A DNA stretch of 40,173 bases from Granulosicoccaceae bacterium (GTDB taxonomy: Bacteria; Pseudomonadota; Gammaproteobacteria; Granulosicoccales; Granulosicoccaceae), in the NCBI GenBank assembly GCA_020629835.1, contig JAHDCO010000037.1:1-40173 (forward strand). Direction: 5' to 3'. Below the pieces are notes generated by a model. It ran no database searches, was not told the DNA's origin, and saw only the letters and a list, made by a program, of their open reading frames with translations. Numbering within the stretch: the first letter of the stretch is position 1; the number at the start of each line of letters is the position of its first letter. A program made the translations under genes and the position numbers. This document shows positions 1-8,547 of the stretch, one piece after another.

Positions 1-455
1 GTGATGAAATCGTGGCGACGCTAAAGCGGGAGCGAGCTGCAGAACAACTTGACACATTAGCATCTGAATTAAGTGAGCAGCTTTCTGCGGGTGAAAGTGT
101 CACAGCTTTAGCTGAAGCTGAGGAACTTGCGAGTGCAACGGTAGAGGAAGTTATTGAACGACGCGGATCTTTGGTAGATCCAACTGCTGTAAATGCCATT
201 TTCGAAGCGCCTAAACCTTCCGAAGATCAACCGACCATTGATGTGATCACAGCTAGCAACGGCGATCGGGTGGTTTATGCTCTGCGCTCAGTTGGTGTGG
301 CTGAAACAGAGAGTGAGTCCACCGAATTGACAGTGGCCAATCCGCGCAGTGGTAACGCCGCATTCTCTGCCATGGTTCAATCAATGCGAGATAGAGCATC
401 GATTTCAATTGATGACGACGCGCTTGTTCCGGGTGCAGGCGGATACGGGTACTAG
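1..455 (+). CDS. ppiD: PpiD-like periplasmic peptidyl-prolyl isomerase, C-terminal fragment
   Basis: The frame is open to the left edge; codons before the GTG at 12 (Asp-Glu-Ile) continue it, so only about 150 C-terminal residues are present. The fragment starts with a charged helical stretch (KRERAAEQLDTLASEL), then a compact segment containing NGDRVVYALRSV, and ends in a Gly/Tyr-rich tail. This resembles the C-terminal helical and chaperone region of PpiD, an inner-membrane-anchored SurA-like foldase for outer-membrane proteins. The parvulin domain and membrane anchor would lie to the left of the window. In many gammaproteobacteria ppiD sits near fabI, and fabI is found here about 2 kb away on the other strand, which supports the call. 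No catalytic residue is visible, so another SurA/PpiD-family chaperone is possible. Confidence 0.65.
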   Translation, partial: DEIVATLKRERAAEQLDTLASELSEQLSAGESVTALAEAEELASATVEEVIERRGSLVDPTAVNAIFEAPKPSEDQPTIDVITASNGDRVVYALRSVGVAETESESTELTVANPRSGNAAFSAMVQSMRDRASISIDDDALVPGAGGYGY

Positions 456-458
456 GGC

Positions 459-524
459 GCATTGCATTCGCATTGCATTCGCATTGCATAGTGTTGCATA
501 GCGTTGCACCCGCACCCGCACCCG
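459..524. repeat. Cluster of short tandem repeats between ppiD and the GST gene
   Basis: Three different micro-repeats lie side by side. An 11-bp unit GCATTGCATTC occurs about 2.8 times at 459-489. A degenerate 10-bp unit, TTGCATAG(T/C)G, follows at about 484-505. The hexamer GCACCC is repeated exactly three times at 506-523. The hexamers can pair with CGGGTGC at 430-436 in the end of the preceding gene. The cluster fills almost the whole gap before the Shine-Dalgarno at 527-532. Confidence 0.85.
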
Positions 525-537
525 ATAGGGAGTAGCC

Positions 538-1212
538 GTGCCAAGCATTGAATTGATTAGCTCAAATCGCTGCCCATTCGTGCAGCGATCAATAGTCGTT
601 CTCGAGCACAAGCAAGTACCCTATACCATCACGTTTGTTGATCCTTACGATGCACCGGAGTGGTTCAAGGCGTTATCGCCTTTGGGCAAGGTGCCTGTGT
701 TACGCGTGGATGACGAGCACGTGCTGTTCGAGTCCGCAGTCATTAATGAGTATCTTGATGAGATTAGTCCCGGGTCAATGTACCCGGAAGAGCCTTTGGC
801 GCGCGCGCAACACCGAGCTTGGATAGCGTTTGGCTCTGACGCTTTATCCGCAACCTTTCGTTTGCTGGTGGCTGAAGATAAGCCTGCTTTTGAAGATGCA
901 ATCACTGTCATCGATCATTCATTGGCCCGAATAACACCGCAATTGTCTGACGGTGGTCCGTTCTTTTCTGGTGACACATTGGGACTGGTCGATGCCGCCT
1001 ATGCCCCATTGTTTATCCGCTTGGAAGCTTACAAACGTTTGATCGATCTTGACGTGCTGCAGTCTCACGCAAGAATTCAGCAGTGGTCCGATGCACTACT
1101 CAGAGAACCTTCCGTGAAGGCGGCCGTGTTCGATGGCCTGGACGAGCGTTTTATTGAGCTAATGACATCACGTGCTAGCTTCGCCGCACAGCGAATAAAG
1201 TCAATTACCTAG
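538..1212 (+). CDS. Glutathione S-transferase family protein (thiol-active, omega/SspA-like)
   Basis: A 224-residue cytosolic protein with the two-domain GST layout. The N-terminal thioredoxin fold (about residues 1-80) has a candidate active-site Cys in the motif NRCPFVQR, the cis-Pro segment GKVPVLRV, and FESAVINEYLDE, where GSTs bind the gamma-glutamyl group. The all-helical C-terminal domain contains the N-capping motif GDTLGLVDAAYAP. A Cys rather than Ser or Tyr active site fits omega-class or SspA-related proteins that do thiol transfer or deglutathionylation. The GTG start is chosen because AGGGAG at 527-532 sits 5 nt upstream. It could be co-transcribed with ppiD. The substrate is unknown, and stringent starvation protein A is a less likely alternative because the N-terminus differs. 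Confidence 0.85.
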   Translation: MPSIELISSNRCPFVQRSIVVLEHKQVPYTITFVDPYDAPEWFKALSPLGKVPVLRVDDEHVLFESAVINEYLDEISPGSMYPEEPLARAQHRAWIAFGSDALSATFRLLVAEDKPAFEDAITVIDHSLARITPQLSDGGPFFSGDTLGLVDAAYAPLFIRLEAYKRLIDLDVLQSHARIQQWSDALLREPSVKAAVFDGLDERFIELMTSRASFAAQRIKSIT

Positions 1213-1274
1213 TTCACTCGTAGTAACCGTCTGCAACGCTTTCGGTGCGGTATTGGCAGAGATGAATTAGGCCC

Positions 1275-1290
1275 AAACCTATAGGTTTTT
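1275..1290 (+). terminator. Small palindrome with T-run after the GST gene, possible weak terminator
   Basis: AAACCTATAGGTTT at 1275-1288 is a perfect 14-bp palindrome followed by two further Ts. As RNA it gives only a five-pair stem with a TATA loop, so it is weak as a terminator and could equally be a protein-binding dyad. It lies 63 nt after the GST stop. The rest of 1213-1476 shows no convincing gene. Confidence 0.3.
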
Positions 1291-1476
1291 ACCGCTGTTA
1301 TAGCTCATCTTGGTTGATGTTTAAACGAGCTAAGTCACTGTCATTGAAGCGTATTGAGAGCACCACCATCTCACGGTTCGCTGAGCATGCGTCGTTAAAA
1401 ACAGAAACGTTCGTTATCATCACAACCGAACCTCTAGACTAGCCGCTCGTTTTTTAAGATTTATTGAGGAAGTGTA

Positions 1477-1854
1477 ATGAGCTTGGTGTCGGAGTTTAAA
1501 GAATTTGCCATGAAGGGCAACTTGATGGACATGGCTGTCGGGATAATCATAGGCGCAGCCATCGGTAAAATGGTGGGTGCCTTAGTCGACAATATATTGA
1601 TGCCGGTAATTGGCTTGGTCATGGGAGGGGTGGATTTTTCGTCTCTGGCTATTACGGTGGGCGATGCCAATGTCGGGTACGGCGCGTTCATTCAGGCAGC
1701 GATTGACTTTCTCATCGTCGCATTTGTGATCTTTATGATCATTAAAGCACTGAATAAAATGAAGCAGGAAAAAGAAGAAGCGCCAGCAGAGCCCGATGCG
1801 GACGTCGCGCTACTCACAGAGATTCGCGATTTGTTGAAGCAACAACAACGATAA
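1477..1854 (+). CDS. mscL: Large-conductance mechanosensitive channel MscL
   Basis: A 125-residue inner-membrane protein that forms a homopentameric pore releasing solutes during hypo-osmotic shock. The family order is complete. There is an amphipathic N-terminal helix ([14 protein letters not shown]) and a Gly/Ala-rich TM1 ([19 protein letters not shown]) that lines the gate. A periplasmic loop containing [11 protein letters not shown] leads to TM2 ([19 protein letters not shown]). The charged cytoplasmic helix ends in [11 protein letters not shown]. The length is slightly shorter than the E. coli protein (136). The ATG has GAGGA at 1466-1470, 6 nt upstream. It appears to be a single-gene unit: 264 nt separate it from the previous gene and it converges on fabI. 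Confidence 0.97.
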   Translation: MSLVSEFKEFAMKGNLMDMAVGIIIGAAIGKMVGALVDNILMPVIGLVMGGVDFSSLAITVGDANVGYGAFIQAAIDFLIVAFVIFMIIKALNKMKQEKEEAPAEPDADVALLTEIRDLLKQQQR

Positions 1855-1887
1855 AAAAAGCGGGGTTAGCGCATGCTAACCCCGCTT
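1853..1887 (-). terminator. Rho-independent terminator of the map-glnD-dapE-fabI unit
   Basis: A perfect 13-bp stem, AAGCGGGGTTAGC (1858-1870) and GCTAACCCCGCTT (1875-1887), encloses the loop GCAT. On the minus strand the stem is followed by a run of seven Ts (complement of the A-run 1853-1859), the classic arrangement for terminating leftward transcription. On the plus strand the downstream sequence is CTGG, with no U-tract, so it would end mscL transcripts poorly. The U-tract overlaps the mscL stop codon. Confidence 0.9.
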
Positions 1888-1980
1888 CTGGTTTGCCAAC
1901 TTTGAAAAATGCGTTGTTTGTTGCTTTCGAGTGATTAAATTTTACCGGCTTCTGATATCGCGCATAACGGAAAATTTGGG

Positions 1981-2036
1981 CACTAAGCACTAAGCACTAA
2001 GCACTAAGCACTAAGCGTTGATACTTATTCACTAAG
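1981..2036. repeat. 7-bp tandem repeat (CACTAAG) x5 plus one copy in the fabI 3' end
   Basis: Five exact, contiguous CACTAAG units occupy 1981-2015. A sixth copy sits at 2030-2036, where it encodes the last residues of FabI. The array lies in the 3' untranslated part of the fabI transcript, between the stop codon and the terminator. The shared heptamer suggests that the array grew by slippage from sequence at the end of the gene. Confidence 0.9.
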
Positions 2037-2810
2037 GTCTGGCATCGAAACGACGTTGAAACCACCGTCCACATAAATAACCTGGCCAGTTATCCCTGAT
2101 GCTAATGGCGAGCCGAGAAACGCGGCTGTATTACCCACTTGATCAATGGTCGTGTTCTCTCGCAAAGGCGCAACTGACGATACATGGCCCAGCAATTTCT
2201 TGAAGTCCCCGATGCCGGCTGCGGCGAGCGTTTTTATGGGCCCGGCGGATATGGCATTTACACGAATCTTTTGTGGTCCGAGCGAATTAGCCATAAACCG
2301 TGTATTAGCTTCCAAAGAGGCTTTGGCCAGTCCCATAACGTTGTAATTAGGCATGGCTCTTACTGCCCCAAGGTATGACAAAGTAAGAAGGCTGCCGCCT
2401 TCATTAATCATTGGACGAAGGGCTTTTGCAACCGCTGCGAAACTGTACGAACTGATGTCGTGCGCAATGCGGAAAGATTCTCTGTCAACTGAGTCCAGGT
2501 AATCGCCATCAAGTGCCTCGCGTGGAGCAAAGGCAACCGCGTGTACTACGACGTCTACGCTGTCCCAGTGCGATTTCAATCCTTCTGCCATCGCATCAAT
2601 TTGTTCATCTTCGGCTACATCACAGGGCAGTACGATGCTGGATCCGCAGGCTTCGGCCATGGACTCCACTCGGCCTTTCAGTCGATCGTTCTGATAAGTA
2701 AACGCCATCTCGGCACCTTCGCGATGCATGGCTTCAGCAATGCCTGATGCGATAGATCGATTACTTGCAACTCCGATGACTAATGCACGTTTGCCTTCAA
2801 GCATGCCCAT
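2025..2810 (-). CDS. fabI: Enoyl-[acyl-carrier-protein] reductase (NADH), FabI
   Basis: A 261-residue cytosolic enzyme that reduces trans-2-enoyl-ACP in the last step of each type II fatty-acid elongation cycle; it is the triclosan and diazaborine target in other bacteria. It is a short-chain dehydrogenase fold with the FabI-specific cofactor segment [13 protein letters not shown] rather than the classical TGxxxGxG. The catalytic block [20 protein letters not shown] carries the Tyr-x6-Lys pair. [13 protein letters not shown], the substrate loop region, and the terminal VDGG are also present. Length and sequence follow E. coli FabI end to end. The ATG is preceded by AGGAA. It is 37 nt downstream of dapE on the same strand, so it is probably the last gene of map-glnD-dapE-fabI. 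Confidence 0.97.
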   Translation of the reverse strand: MGMLEGKRALVIGVASNRSIASGIAEAMHREGAEMAFTYQNDRLKGRVESMAEACGSSIVLPCDVAEDEQIDAMAEGLKSHWDSVDVVVHAVAFAPREALDGDYLDSVDRESFRIAHDISSYSFAAVAKALRPMINEGGSLLTLSYLGAVRAMPNYNVMGLAKASLEANTRFMANSLGPQKIRVNAISAGPIKTLAAAGIGDFKKLLGHVSSVAPLRENTTIDQVGNTAAFLGSPLASGITGQVIYVDGGFNVVSMPDLSE

Positions 2811-2847
2811 GATATTTTCCTGGTAGCGGTGATGTTTAACGACGGTG

Positions 2848-3999
2848 TTAAGACTGAGGGCTATCGGTTAATAATTCAATTAAAACATCTTCGTAAATGC
2901 AGGATGCCGTAACCAATTCTTCAATGTCTACACACTCATCGATCTGATGGATGGTGGCGTTGGTGGTACCAAATTCTATAACTTCTTCGGCTAATTTGGC
3001 GATAAAGCGGCCATCAGAGGTGCCTCCCGCCGTGTTTAAATTCGGTGTAACACCGGTGCGTTTAATCACTGCTCGCTCAACGGCTCGGGTTAACGGGCCA
3101 GGCTCGGTGATAAACGGATTCGCACTGTCTAGCCACGTGAAATCTGCGTCTAATTGATGCTTAGTGGCCAGGTCTTCAATACGGGTTTGAATCATGGCAG
3201 GGGTAGTATCCGGGCAGTAGCGCAGATTAAAGTCAACGGTTACTTGGCCTGGGATGACGTTTGTTGCCCCCGTGCCTGCGTGAATATTTGAGATTTGCAA
3301 GGATGTTGCCGGGAAGAATTCATTGCCCTCATCCCATTGAATGCCGATCAACTCTGTCAAAAACGGCGATAAATCATGCACTGGGTTTTTGGCAAGGTGA
3401 GGGTAGGCAACATGGCCCTGTATTCCGCTGACGACCAGACGACAGCCATACGAACCCCGGCGACCGTGCCGAATCACATCACCTAACACGTCGCTACTGC
3501 TGGGTTCACCCACGATACATTGTTGTATCGTCTCGCCACGAGCAGCCAGAGTATCTACGACGTGGCGAGTACCGTGAATGGCTGGGCCTTCCTCATCACT
3601 GGTAATTAGGAATGCTATGGAGCCGTTGAGCGTTTTATGCTGGCCCAGTAAACGCTCGACCGCGGTGATCATGGCCGCAACACCGCCTTTCATGTCCGAA
3701 GTGCCACGGCCGTACATCTTGTTGTCAATGACTTCTGCACTGAATGGTGGTACCCGCCATTGCGACTCATCTCCTGTGGGCACGACATCCGTATGGCCTG
3801 CCAGAACAACTAGCGGTGCGTCAGTACCTAAGCGCGCCCACAAGTTCTCGACATCGCCCGCAGGCATATTTTCAATGGTGAATCCCAGTGCTTCCAGGCG
3901 TGCGGCAATCAATGCTTGGCACCCTTTATCGTCGGGTGTCACCGAAGGGCGCTGCACTAAATCGCGCAGTAATTCAACGGTGGGGACAAAAACGCTCAT
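2848..3999 (-). CDS. dapE: Succinyl-diaminopimelate desuccinylase
   Basis: A 383-residue M20-family dizinc hydrolase that splits N-succinyl-LL-diaminopimelate to succinate and LL-DAP, feeding lysine and peptidoglycan synthesis. Metal-ligand and catalytic motifs are present in order: [13 protein letters not shown] (His ligand and following Asp), [13 protein letters not shown] (bridging Asp), TSDEEGPA (general-base Glu and Glu ligand). Near the C-terminus is GGTSDGRF, followed by [13 protein letters not shown] with the last His ligand. The inserted dimerisation domain spans roughly residues 180-290. It lies between glnD (36-nt gap) and fabI (37-nt gap). The start is ATG with only a weak Shine-Dalgarno, so expression may rely on translation of glnD. 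The commonly linked dapD and dapC are not next to it here. Confidence 0.96.
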   Translation of the reverse strand: MSVFVPTVELLRDLVQRPSVTPDDKGCQALIAARLEALGFTIENMPAGDVENLWARLGTDAPLVVLAGHTDVVPTGDESQWRVPPFSAEVIDNKMYGRGTSDMKGGVAAMITAVERLLGQHKTLNGSIAFLITSDEEGPAIHGTRHVVDTLAARGETIQQCIVGEPSSSDVLGDVIRHGRRGSYGCRLVVSGIQGHVAYPHLAKNPVHDLSPFLTELIGIQWDEGNEFFPATSLQISNIHAGTGATNVIPGQVTVDFNLRYCPDTTPAMIQTRIEDLATKHQLDADFTWLDSANPFITEPGPLTRAVERAVIKRTGVTPNLNTAGGTSDGRFIAKLAEEVIEFGTTNATIHQIDECVDIEELVTASCIYEDVLIELLTDSPQS

Positions 4000-4035
4000 G
4001 GTAATGTTTCGTTGCCTGGTAAATGTAGGGGCGCG

Positions 4036-6690
4036 CTACAGCTCATCGCGCAGTCGCTTGGCTAATCGTTCTTGGTCTTCTTCATTAATTAACTTGCCAC
4101 CGTGTTCTAAGGTCAGCGTGAATACATCTTCAATGCGTTCACCCAGCGTGGTTATCTTTGCACTATTCACCGATAACTTGCTGTCAACAAAAATACGCGC
4201 AATGGTGCTAAGAATCCCGGGGCGATCTGCTGCTGATATATATACTTCAGTTCCGCGATTGGACGATTCATTATCAAATTCAACTTCCACTTCGATATCA
4301 AAATGTCGGGCTTGTCGAGAGAGTCGGCCAGCGGTGATCTCATGCAAATCGGGCGGCTCGGATAACTGACTGGTGATAGCCGTGCGAATAATGGCAGAGC
4401 GCTCGGCACTGTTATCTACTGAACCGTCGGATTCGAGTACATAAAACGTATCGAGTGCATGATCATCTCGAGTGGTGGAGAGCTTTGCGTACATAACTTC
4501 CAAATTTAATTGCTCTATCGCGCGAGTAATAACAGCAAACAGTACCGGTGAATCTTGCGTGTATATCAGTATTTCTGTGGCTCCGCGCGATACAGAATGA
4601 CGGGTGGATACCAGCGTTGTGCACGAGCTTTTATGGTTTAGCAGTGCTTCGGTTTGACGGGCAATTTCTATAGATTGACTGTGCCGGAAGTAATCACTGC
4701 GAAATGTGGCCCACAAGTTTGATATGCCCTCGCGTTGAACGCCGTTGGCATCCAGCAAGGCTAATGCATGACTTTGACGTGCGTTTATAACGGCGGCATC
4801 ATCCAGCGCGCGTTGCAGCCCGCGTTTGAGTATTTTTGTGCACGCGGTATACAAGGATTGCAGCAGTGTTTGTTTGAATGAATTCCAAAGTTCGGGATTG
4901 GTTGCGCGAATATCCGCTACGGTAAGTAAATAAAGATAGTGAAGGCGCCGAAGTGAACCTACCTCCCGCGCAAATTCCAACTGCACGCTCGGATCGGTGA
5001 TGTCTTTGCGCTGGGCCACGGTAGACATCAATAGATGCTGCCTGACAACCCAGGTACACAAAGAAACATCTTCTTCGCTTAGCTGGTGTGCACGAGCGAA
5101 GTCGTGCATATCGACCGCTCCGAGTTCACTGTGGTCGCCACCTCTGCCTTTGGCGATATCATGAAACAAGCCGATTAGATAAAGCAGTTCGGGTTTGTCT
5201 ACCCGCGTCATAACATAAGAACAGTGTGGCAGTTCCTGTTCGTGTCGTTTGATGGCAAAACGGCGAGCATTGCGAATCACTCGAGTGGTGTGTTCATCAA
5301 CGGTATACACATGAAACAGGTCGTATTGCATACGGCCAACGATCTCATCAAACGCAGGTATATACGCTGCTAAAACACCGTAGCGATTCATCATGCGAAT
5401 TTTGCGAGTGAGTTTGGTGGGGTTAGCAAAGATCTGTAGGAACATTGCACGCACTTTCGGGTCTGTGCGAAAGCGATGGTTTATTAGCGGCAGGTTTGCG
5501 CGTATTAAGCGAATGGTGTTAGAGCGGATTGTTTTTGCGCTGGGCGTGTTGCCAAAGATGATGAATATCTCGAGGAGAGCAGGGTGGTAGTCTCGAAACA
5601 CATGCTCGTGTGTAACCTCTAAAAAACCATTGCGCACTTGAAAACGAGCATTAATCTTTTCTATCGGTGAAGCTGCGGTAACACCTGAGATGACCCCACC
5701 GACGCCTTGCAACAGAATATCGTTTAACCGTTGCAGCTGCATGACGGTGCGATAGTACCGCTGCATCAGATCTTCGATGCACTGGTTGTTACCTTCATCA
5801 ACAAAGCCAAACGCCTTGGATATCTCTCGCTGGTGATCGAACAGCAGCCGATCTTCTCGTCTTCGGGTTATATGGTGTAACAGGTAGCGAATACGCCACA
5901 ACAGTTCAAGTCCATCCCAAAGCAGTGAGAATTCCTCTGCTGTCAGTAGCTCGTGCGATACCAAATCTCGTAAATCATTCGTGCCGAATTGGCGTTGGCA
6001 GACCCAGGAGATCATTTGAATGTCGCGCAGCCCACCGGTGCTTTCTTTAATATTGGGCTCAAGCAGATAGGCATTTGTTAGGAATCGGGTTCTGCGTGAG
6101 CGCTGTTCCTTCATTTTGGCGTCGTAAAAGGCGCTGGAGGGCCAGATATTATTTGGCGCGATGGCGTCTTGCATTTGTTCGTACAGTGACGCCTCGCCAC
6201 ACAACAATCGGCTCTCCATCAGCGTCGTGATAACCGTGATATCGCTGGCCGCTTCCACTTCGCAATCGGCTGGGGTTCGAACGCTATGACCGATATCCAG
6301 ACCCAGGTCCCACAGGCTGGTGATCCACTGCGCCAGTGCTTCGTCAGTTTCCACCTCAGCGCGATTTTCAATCACGATGCAGATGTCGATATCTGACGAG
6401 GGGTGCAGTTCACCGCGCCCGTAACCACCCACGGCGACCAGTGCGTAACCACTGCTGTTTAGATCAGCGTTTTGCCACCAGGTTGTCAGTATGAAGTCGG
6501 TAAGTTCGGTTTGTAACGTCAGTAAGTCGTGTGCGGGTGCCCCCGTCTCGAAAACACGGTGTATGGCTTCGCGTCCGGCCTGCAGAACGGCTTTGTAATT
6601 CAGCGGATTATCAGGCGCCTCGATAATTGGCTTGCCCAGTTCAGCGAGGTTGAATTCGGGGTATGAAACCGACCGGGTGTAGGTATTCAC
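4036..6690 (-). CDS. glnD: Bifunctional uridylyltransferase / uridylyl-removing enzyme, GlnD
   Basis: An 884-residue nitrogen sensor that uridylylates PII (GlnB/GlnK) when glutamine is low and removes UMP when it is high. The N-terminal nucleotidyltransferase has VGGYGRGELHPSSDIDI at residues 87-103, with the G-G...D-x-D metal site intact. A central HD phosphohydrolase domain carries LFHDIAKGRGGDHSELG, the uridylyl-removing activity. Two C-terminal ACT domains follow (one beginning around SPVLFAVITRAIEQLN, the second around ADRPGILSTIARIF) and bind glutamine. The length matches the family (about 890). It starts with GTG; AGG lies 6 nt upstream. It sits 18 nt after map and 36 nt before dapE, the usual map-glnD neighbourhood. 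Confidence 0.97.
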   Translation of the reverse strand: MNTYTRSVSYPEFNLAELGKPIIEAPDNPLNYKAVLQAGREAIHRVFETGAPAHDLLTLQTELTDFILTTWWQNADLNSSGYALVAVGGYGRGELHPSSDIDICIVIENRAEVETDEALAQWITSLWDLGLDIGHSVRTPADCEVEAASDITVITTLMESRLLCGEASLYEQMQDAIAPNNIWPSSAFYDAKMKEQRSRRTRFLTNAYLLEPNIKESTGGLRDIQMISWVCQRQFGTNDLRDLVSHELLTAEEFSLLWDGLELLWRIRYLLHHITRRREDRLLFDHQREISKAFGFVDEGNNQCIEDLMQRYYRTVMQLQRLNDILLQGVGGVISGVTAASPIEKINARFQVRNGFLEVTHEHVFRDYHPALLEIFIIFGNTPSAKTIRSNTIRLIRANLPLINHRFRTDPKVRAMFLQIFANPTKLTRKIRMMNRYGVLAAYIPAFDEIVGRMQYDLFHVYTVDEHTTRVIRNARRFAIKRHEQELPHCSYVMTRVDKPELLYLIGLFHDIAKGRGGDHSELGAVDMHDFARAHQLSEEDVSLCTWVVRQHLLMSTVAQRKDITDPSVQLEFAREVGSLRRLHYLYLLTVADIRATNPELWNSFKQTLLQSLYTACTKILKRGLQRALDDAAVINARQSHALALLDANGVQREGISNLWATFRSDYFRHSQSIEIARQTEALLNHKSSCTTLVSTRHSVSRGATEILIYTQDSPVLFAVITRAIEQLNLEVMYAKLSTTRDDHALDTFYVLESDGSVDNSAERSAIIRTAITSQLSEPPDLHEITAGRLSRQARHFDIEVEVEFDNESSNRGTEVYISAADRPGILSTIARIFVDSKLSVNSAKITTLGERIEDVFTLTLEHGGKLINEEDQERLAKRLRDEL

Positions 6691-6708
6691 AGTGAGCCTG
6701 GCAGCGCG

Positions 6709-7476
6709 CTACAACGAGCGACCGGGGGCCAGGGTCAGTAGTTCGTAGCCGGTGTCGGTCACCAACACGGTATGTTCCCATTGTGCGGATAAACTTCGGT
6801 CCTTTGTGACCACCGTCCATCCATCGGCCAACACGCGCGCGTGCCGTTTGCCCTGGTTGACCATGGGCTCGATAGTAAACGTCATGCCGGCTTCCAGCAC
6901 CACGCCAGTTCCGGGCCTGCCAAAATGCAGCACCTGCGGCTCCTCATGAAATGCGCTGCCGATACCGTGGCCGCAGTATTCCTGCACCACCGAATAATGT
7001 CGCTGCTCTACCAGGGTTTGGATGGCATGGCCTACATCGCCCAAGGTAGCACCCGGTTTGACTACCTCAATGCCTCGTACCATGGATTCATAGGCCGTTT
7101 CACACAGCCGCTGAGCGTGCGGCTGCGGCGGTCCAACGTAGTACATACGACTGGTATCGCCAAAATAGCCATCTTTGATGACGGTGACGTCCACATTAAT
7201 AATGTCGTTTTTCTTCAGTTTCCGATCACTGGGTATTCCGTGACAGATCTGCTGATTGATCGATGTGCAAATGGACTTGGTGAAGCCTTTGTAGCCCAGA
7301 GTTGCCGGCGTAGCCTGCTGCACATCAACAATGTGGTTGTGGCAGATGGTGTTGAGTTCGTCGGTGGTGACTCCGGGCACGATGTGCGGTTCGATCAGGT
7401 CCAGGACCTCAGAGGCCATTTGACCGGCGACACGCATCTTTTCAATTTCGTCGGCCGTTTTGAGTTTGATCGTCAT
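6709..7476 (-). CDS. map: Type I methionine aminopeptidase
   Basis: A 255-residue cytosolic metalloprotease that removes the initiator Met from nascent proteins. The pita-bread fold ligands are visible: VDVTVIKDGYFGDTS (two Asp ligands), CGHGIGSAFHEEP (His ligand plus the conserved catalytic His), FTIEPM (Glu) and SAQWEHT (the last Glu). The N-terminus EIEKMRVAGQMASEVL matches type Ia enzymes without an extension. It is divergent from rpsB with a 195-nt shared control region, an arrangement conserved in many gammaproteobacteria, and is the first gene of the leftward map-glnD-dapE-fabI run. The ATG lacks a strong Shine-Dalgarno. Confidence 0.97.
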   Translation of the reverse strand: MTIKLKTADEIEKMRVAGQMASEVLDLIEPHIVPGVTTDELNTICHNHIVDVQQATPATLGYKGFTKSICTSINQQICHGIPSDRKLKKNDIINVDVTVIKDGYFGDTSRMYYVGPPQPHAQRLCETAYESMVRGIEVVKPGATLGDVGHAIQTLVEQRHYSVVQEYCGHGIGSAFHEEPQVLHFGRPGTGVVLEAGMTFTIEPMVNQGKRHARVLADGWTVVTKDRSLSAQWEHTVLVTDTGYELLTLAPGRSL

Positions 7477-7513
7477 AGTAGTTTGGAATCCAGCCTCACC
7501 AGGGGTAGCTCAT

Positions 7514-7543
7514 TTTACCGAGATGGCCCTGATTGTGTTATAA
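7514..7543 (+). promoter_or_regulatory. Candidate sigma-70 promoter for rpsB-tsf
   Basis: TTTACC (7514-7519) and TTATAA (7538-7543) are separated by 18 nt, and the -10 is followed by a GC-rich discriminator (GTCGGGC). That is the composition expected of stringently controlled ribosomal-protein promoters. Transcription from about 7550 would leave a leader of roughly 120 nt before rpsB, long enough for S2 feedback control. Promoter boxes are seen by eye only. Confidence 0.45.
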
Positions 7544-7671
7544 AGTCGGGCTGTGCCTTGAGGCGCAAACTACACACACCGTTTTTCTAAGCCCTGATTG
7601 GGTGCCAGCGAAATTTTACTGGTCTTTCAGGCTGAACGGTGGAGGCTTAACCCATTACAGGAATGATTTGA

Positions 7672-8538
7672 ATGACTGACGTCACTATGCGCCAGATGCT
7701 AGAGGCTGGTGTGCATTTCGGCCACCAGACCCGTTACTGGTCGCCAAAAATGGCTCCCTACATCTTCGGTGAGCGCAACAACATCCACATTTTCAACCTT
7801 GAAAAGAGTTTACCCGCTCTTGAAGAGGCGGCTAATTACCTCGGCAAAGTGGTAGCAAAGAACGGTCGCGTACTGTTTGTTGGTACCAAGCGCGCCGCTC
7901 GTAACCCGATCAAAGAAGCAGCAGATGCTTGCGGCATGCCTTATGTCAATCGCCGCTGGTCAGGTGGCTTGATGACCAATTTCAAAACGGTAAAGCAGTC
8001 TGTACGCCGTTTGTTGGAGCTTGAAGCTATGCAGGCCGATGGCAGCCTCGACCGACGCAGTAAAAAAGAAGCCTTAGGCTTACAGCGCGAGCTCGACAAG
8101 CTTGAGAAGGGCATGGGTGGTATCAAGCACATGGAACGTCTGCCAGACGTTCTGTTCGTGGTTGATGTTGGTCACGAGCGCATTGCTATTTCAGAAGCGA
8201 ACAAGTTGGGCATTCCAGTGGTTGCAGTTGTTGATTCAAACAATACACCAAACGGTGTTGACTACATTATTCCAGGCAATGACGACGCTATCCGCGCCAT
8301 TCAACTTTACGCTAACGCTATGGCTGCAGCGGTGAAGGATGCTCGAGTAGCTTCTGGTGGTATCGAAGCCTACGATCAGCCGACAGAAGCTCAAGCGGCA
8401 GTGGCAGCTCCGGCTGACGAGCCTGCAGCTGAAGAAGCGCCTACAGCGGCTGAGGCTTCAGCAGAGGCAGCGCCTGCGGAAACTGCACCGGCTGAAGCGG
8501 CACCAGCAAGCGACGCTGGCGCAACAGACAACCCTTAA
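7672..8538 (+). CDS. rpsB: 30S ribosomal protein S2 with Ala/Glu/Pro-rich C-terminal tail
   Basis: A 288-residue protein of the small subunit that binds near S1 and helps initiation. The core is textbook S2: [18 protein letters not shown] at the N-terminus, [16 protein letters not shown], the signature [16 protein letters not shown], and [19 protein letters not shown]. After about residue 233 the conserved core gives way to a 55-residue tail made almost only of Ala, Glu, Pro, Thr and Asp. This makes it about 45 residues longer than E. coli S2 (241). The ATG has AGGAA at 7659-7663. A two-codon frame ATG-ATT-TGA (7663-7671) directly abuts the start. It leads the rpsB-tsf pair, and autoregulation by S2 binding the leader is known in gammaproteobacteria. 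Confidence 0.98.
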   Translation: MTDVTMRQMLEAGVHFGHQTRYWSPKMAPYIFGERNNIHIFNLEKSLPALEEAANYLGKVVAKNGRVLFVGTKRAARNPIKEAADACGMPYVNRRWSGGLMTNFKTVKQSVRRLLELEAMQADGSLDRRSKKEALGLQRELDKLEKGMGGIKHMERLPDVLFVVDVGHERIAISEANKLGIPVVAVVDSNNTPNGVDYIIPGNDDAIRAIQLYANAMAAAVKDARVASGGIEAYDQPTEAQAAVAAPADEPAAEEAPTAAEASAEAAPAETAPAEAAPASDAGATDNP

Positions 8539-8547
8539 GAAAGTAGA

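Noticed and set aside
3578-4369. 263-residue plus-strand frame
   Set aside because: It is antisense to dapE and the end of glnD and is rich in Ser and Arg, as expected for a shadow frame.
6841-7590. 249-residue plus-strand frame
   Set aside because: It is antisense to map, whose catalytic residues are all recognised; the translation has no family resemblance.
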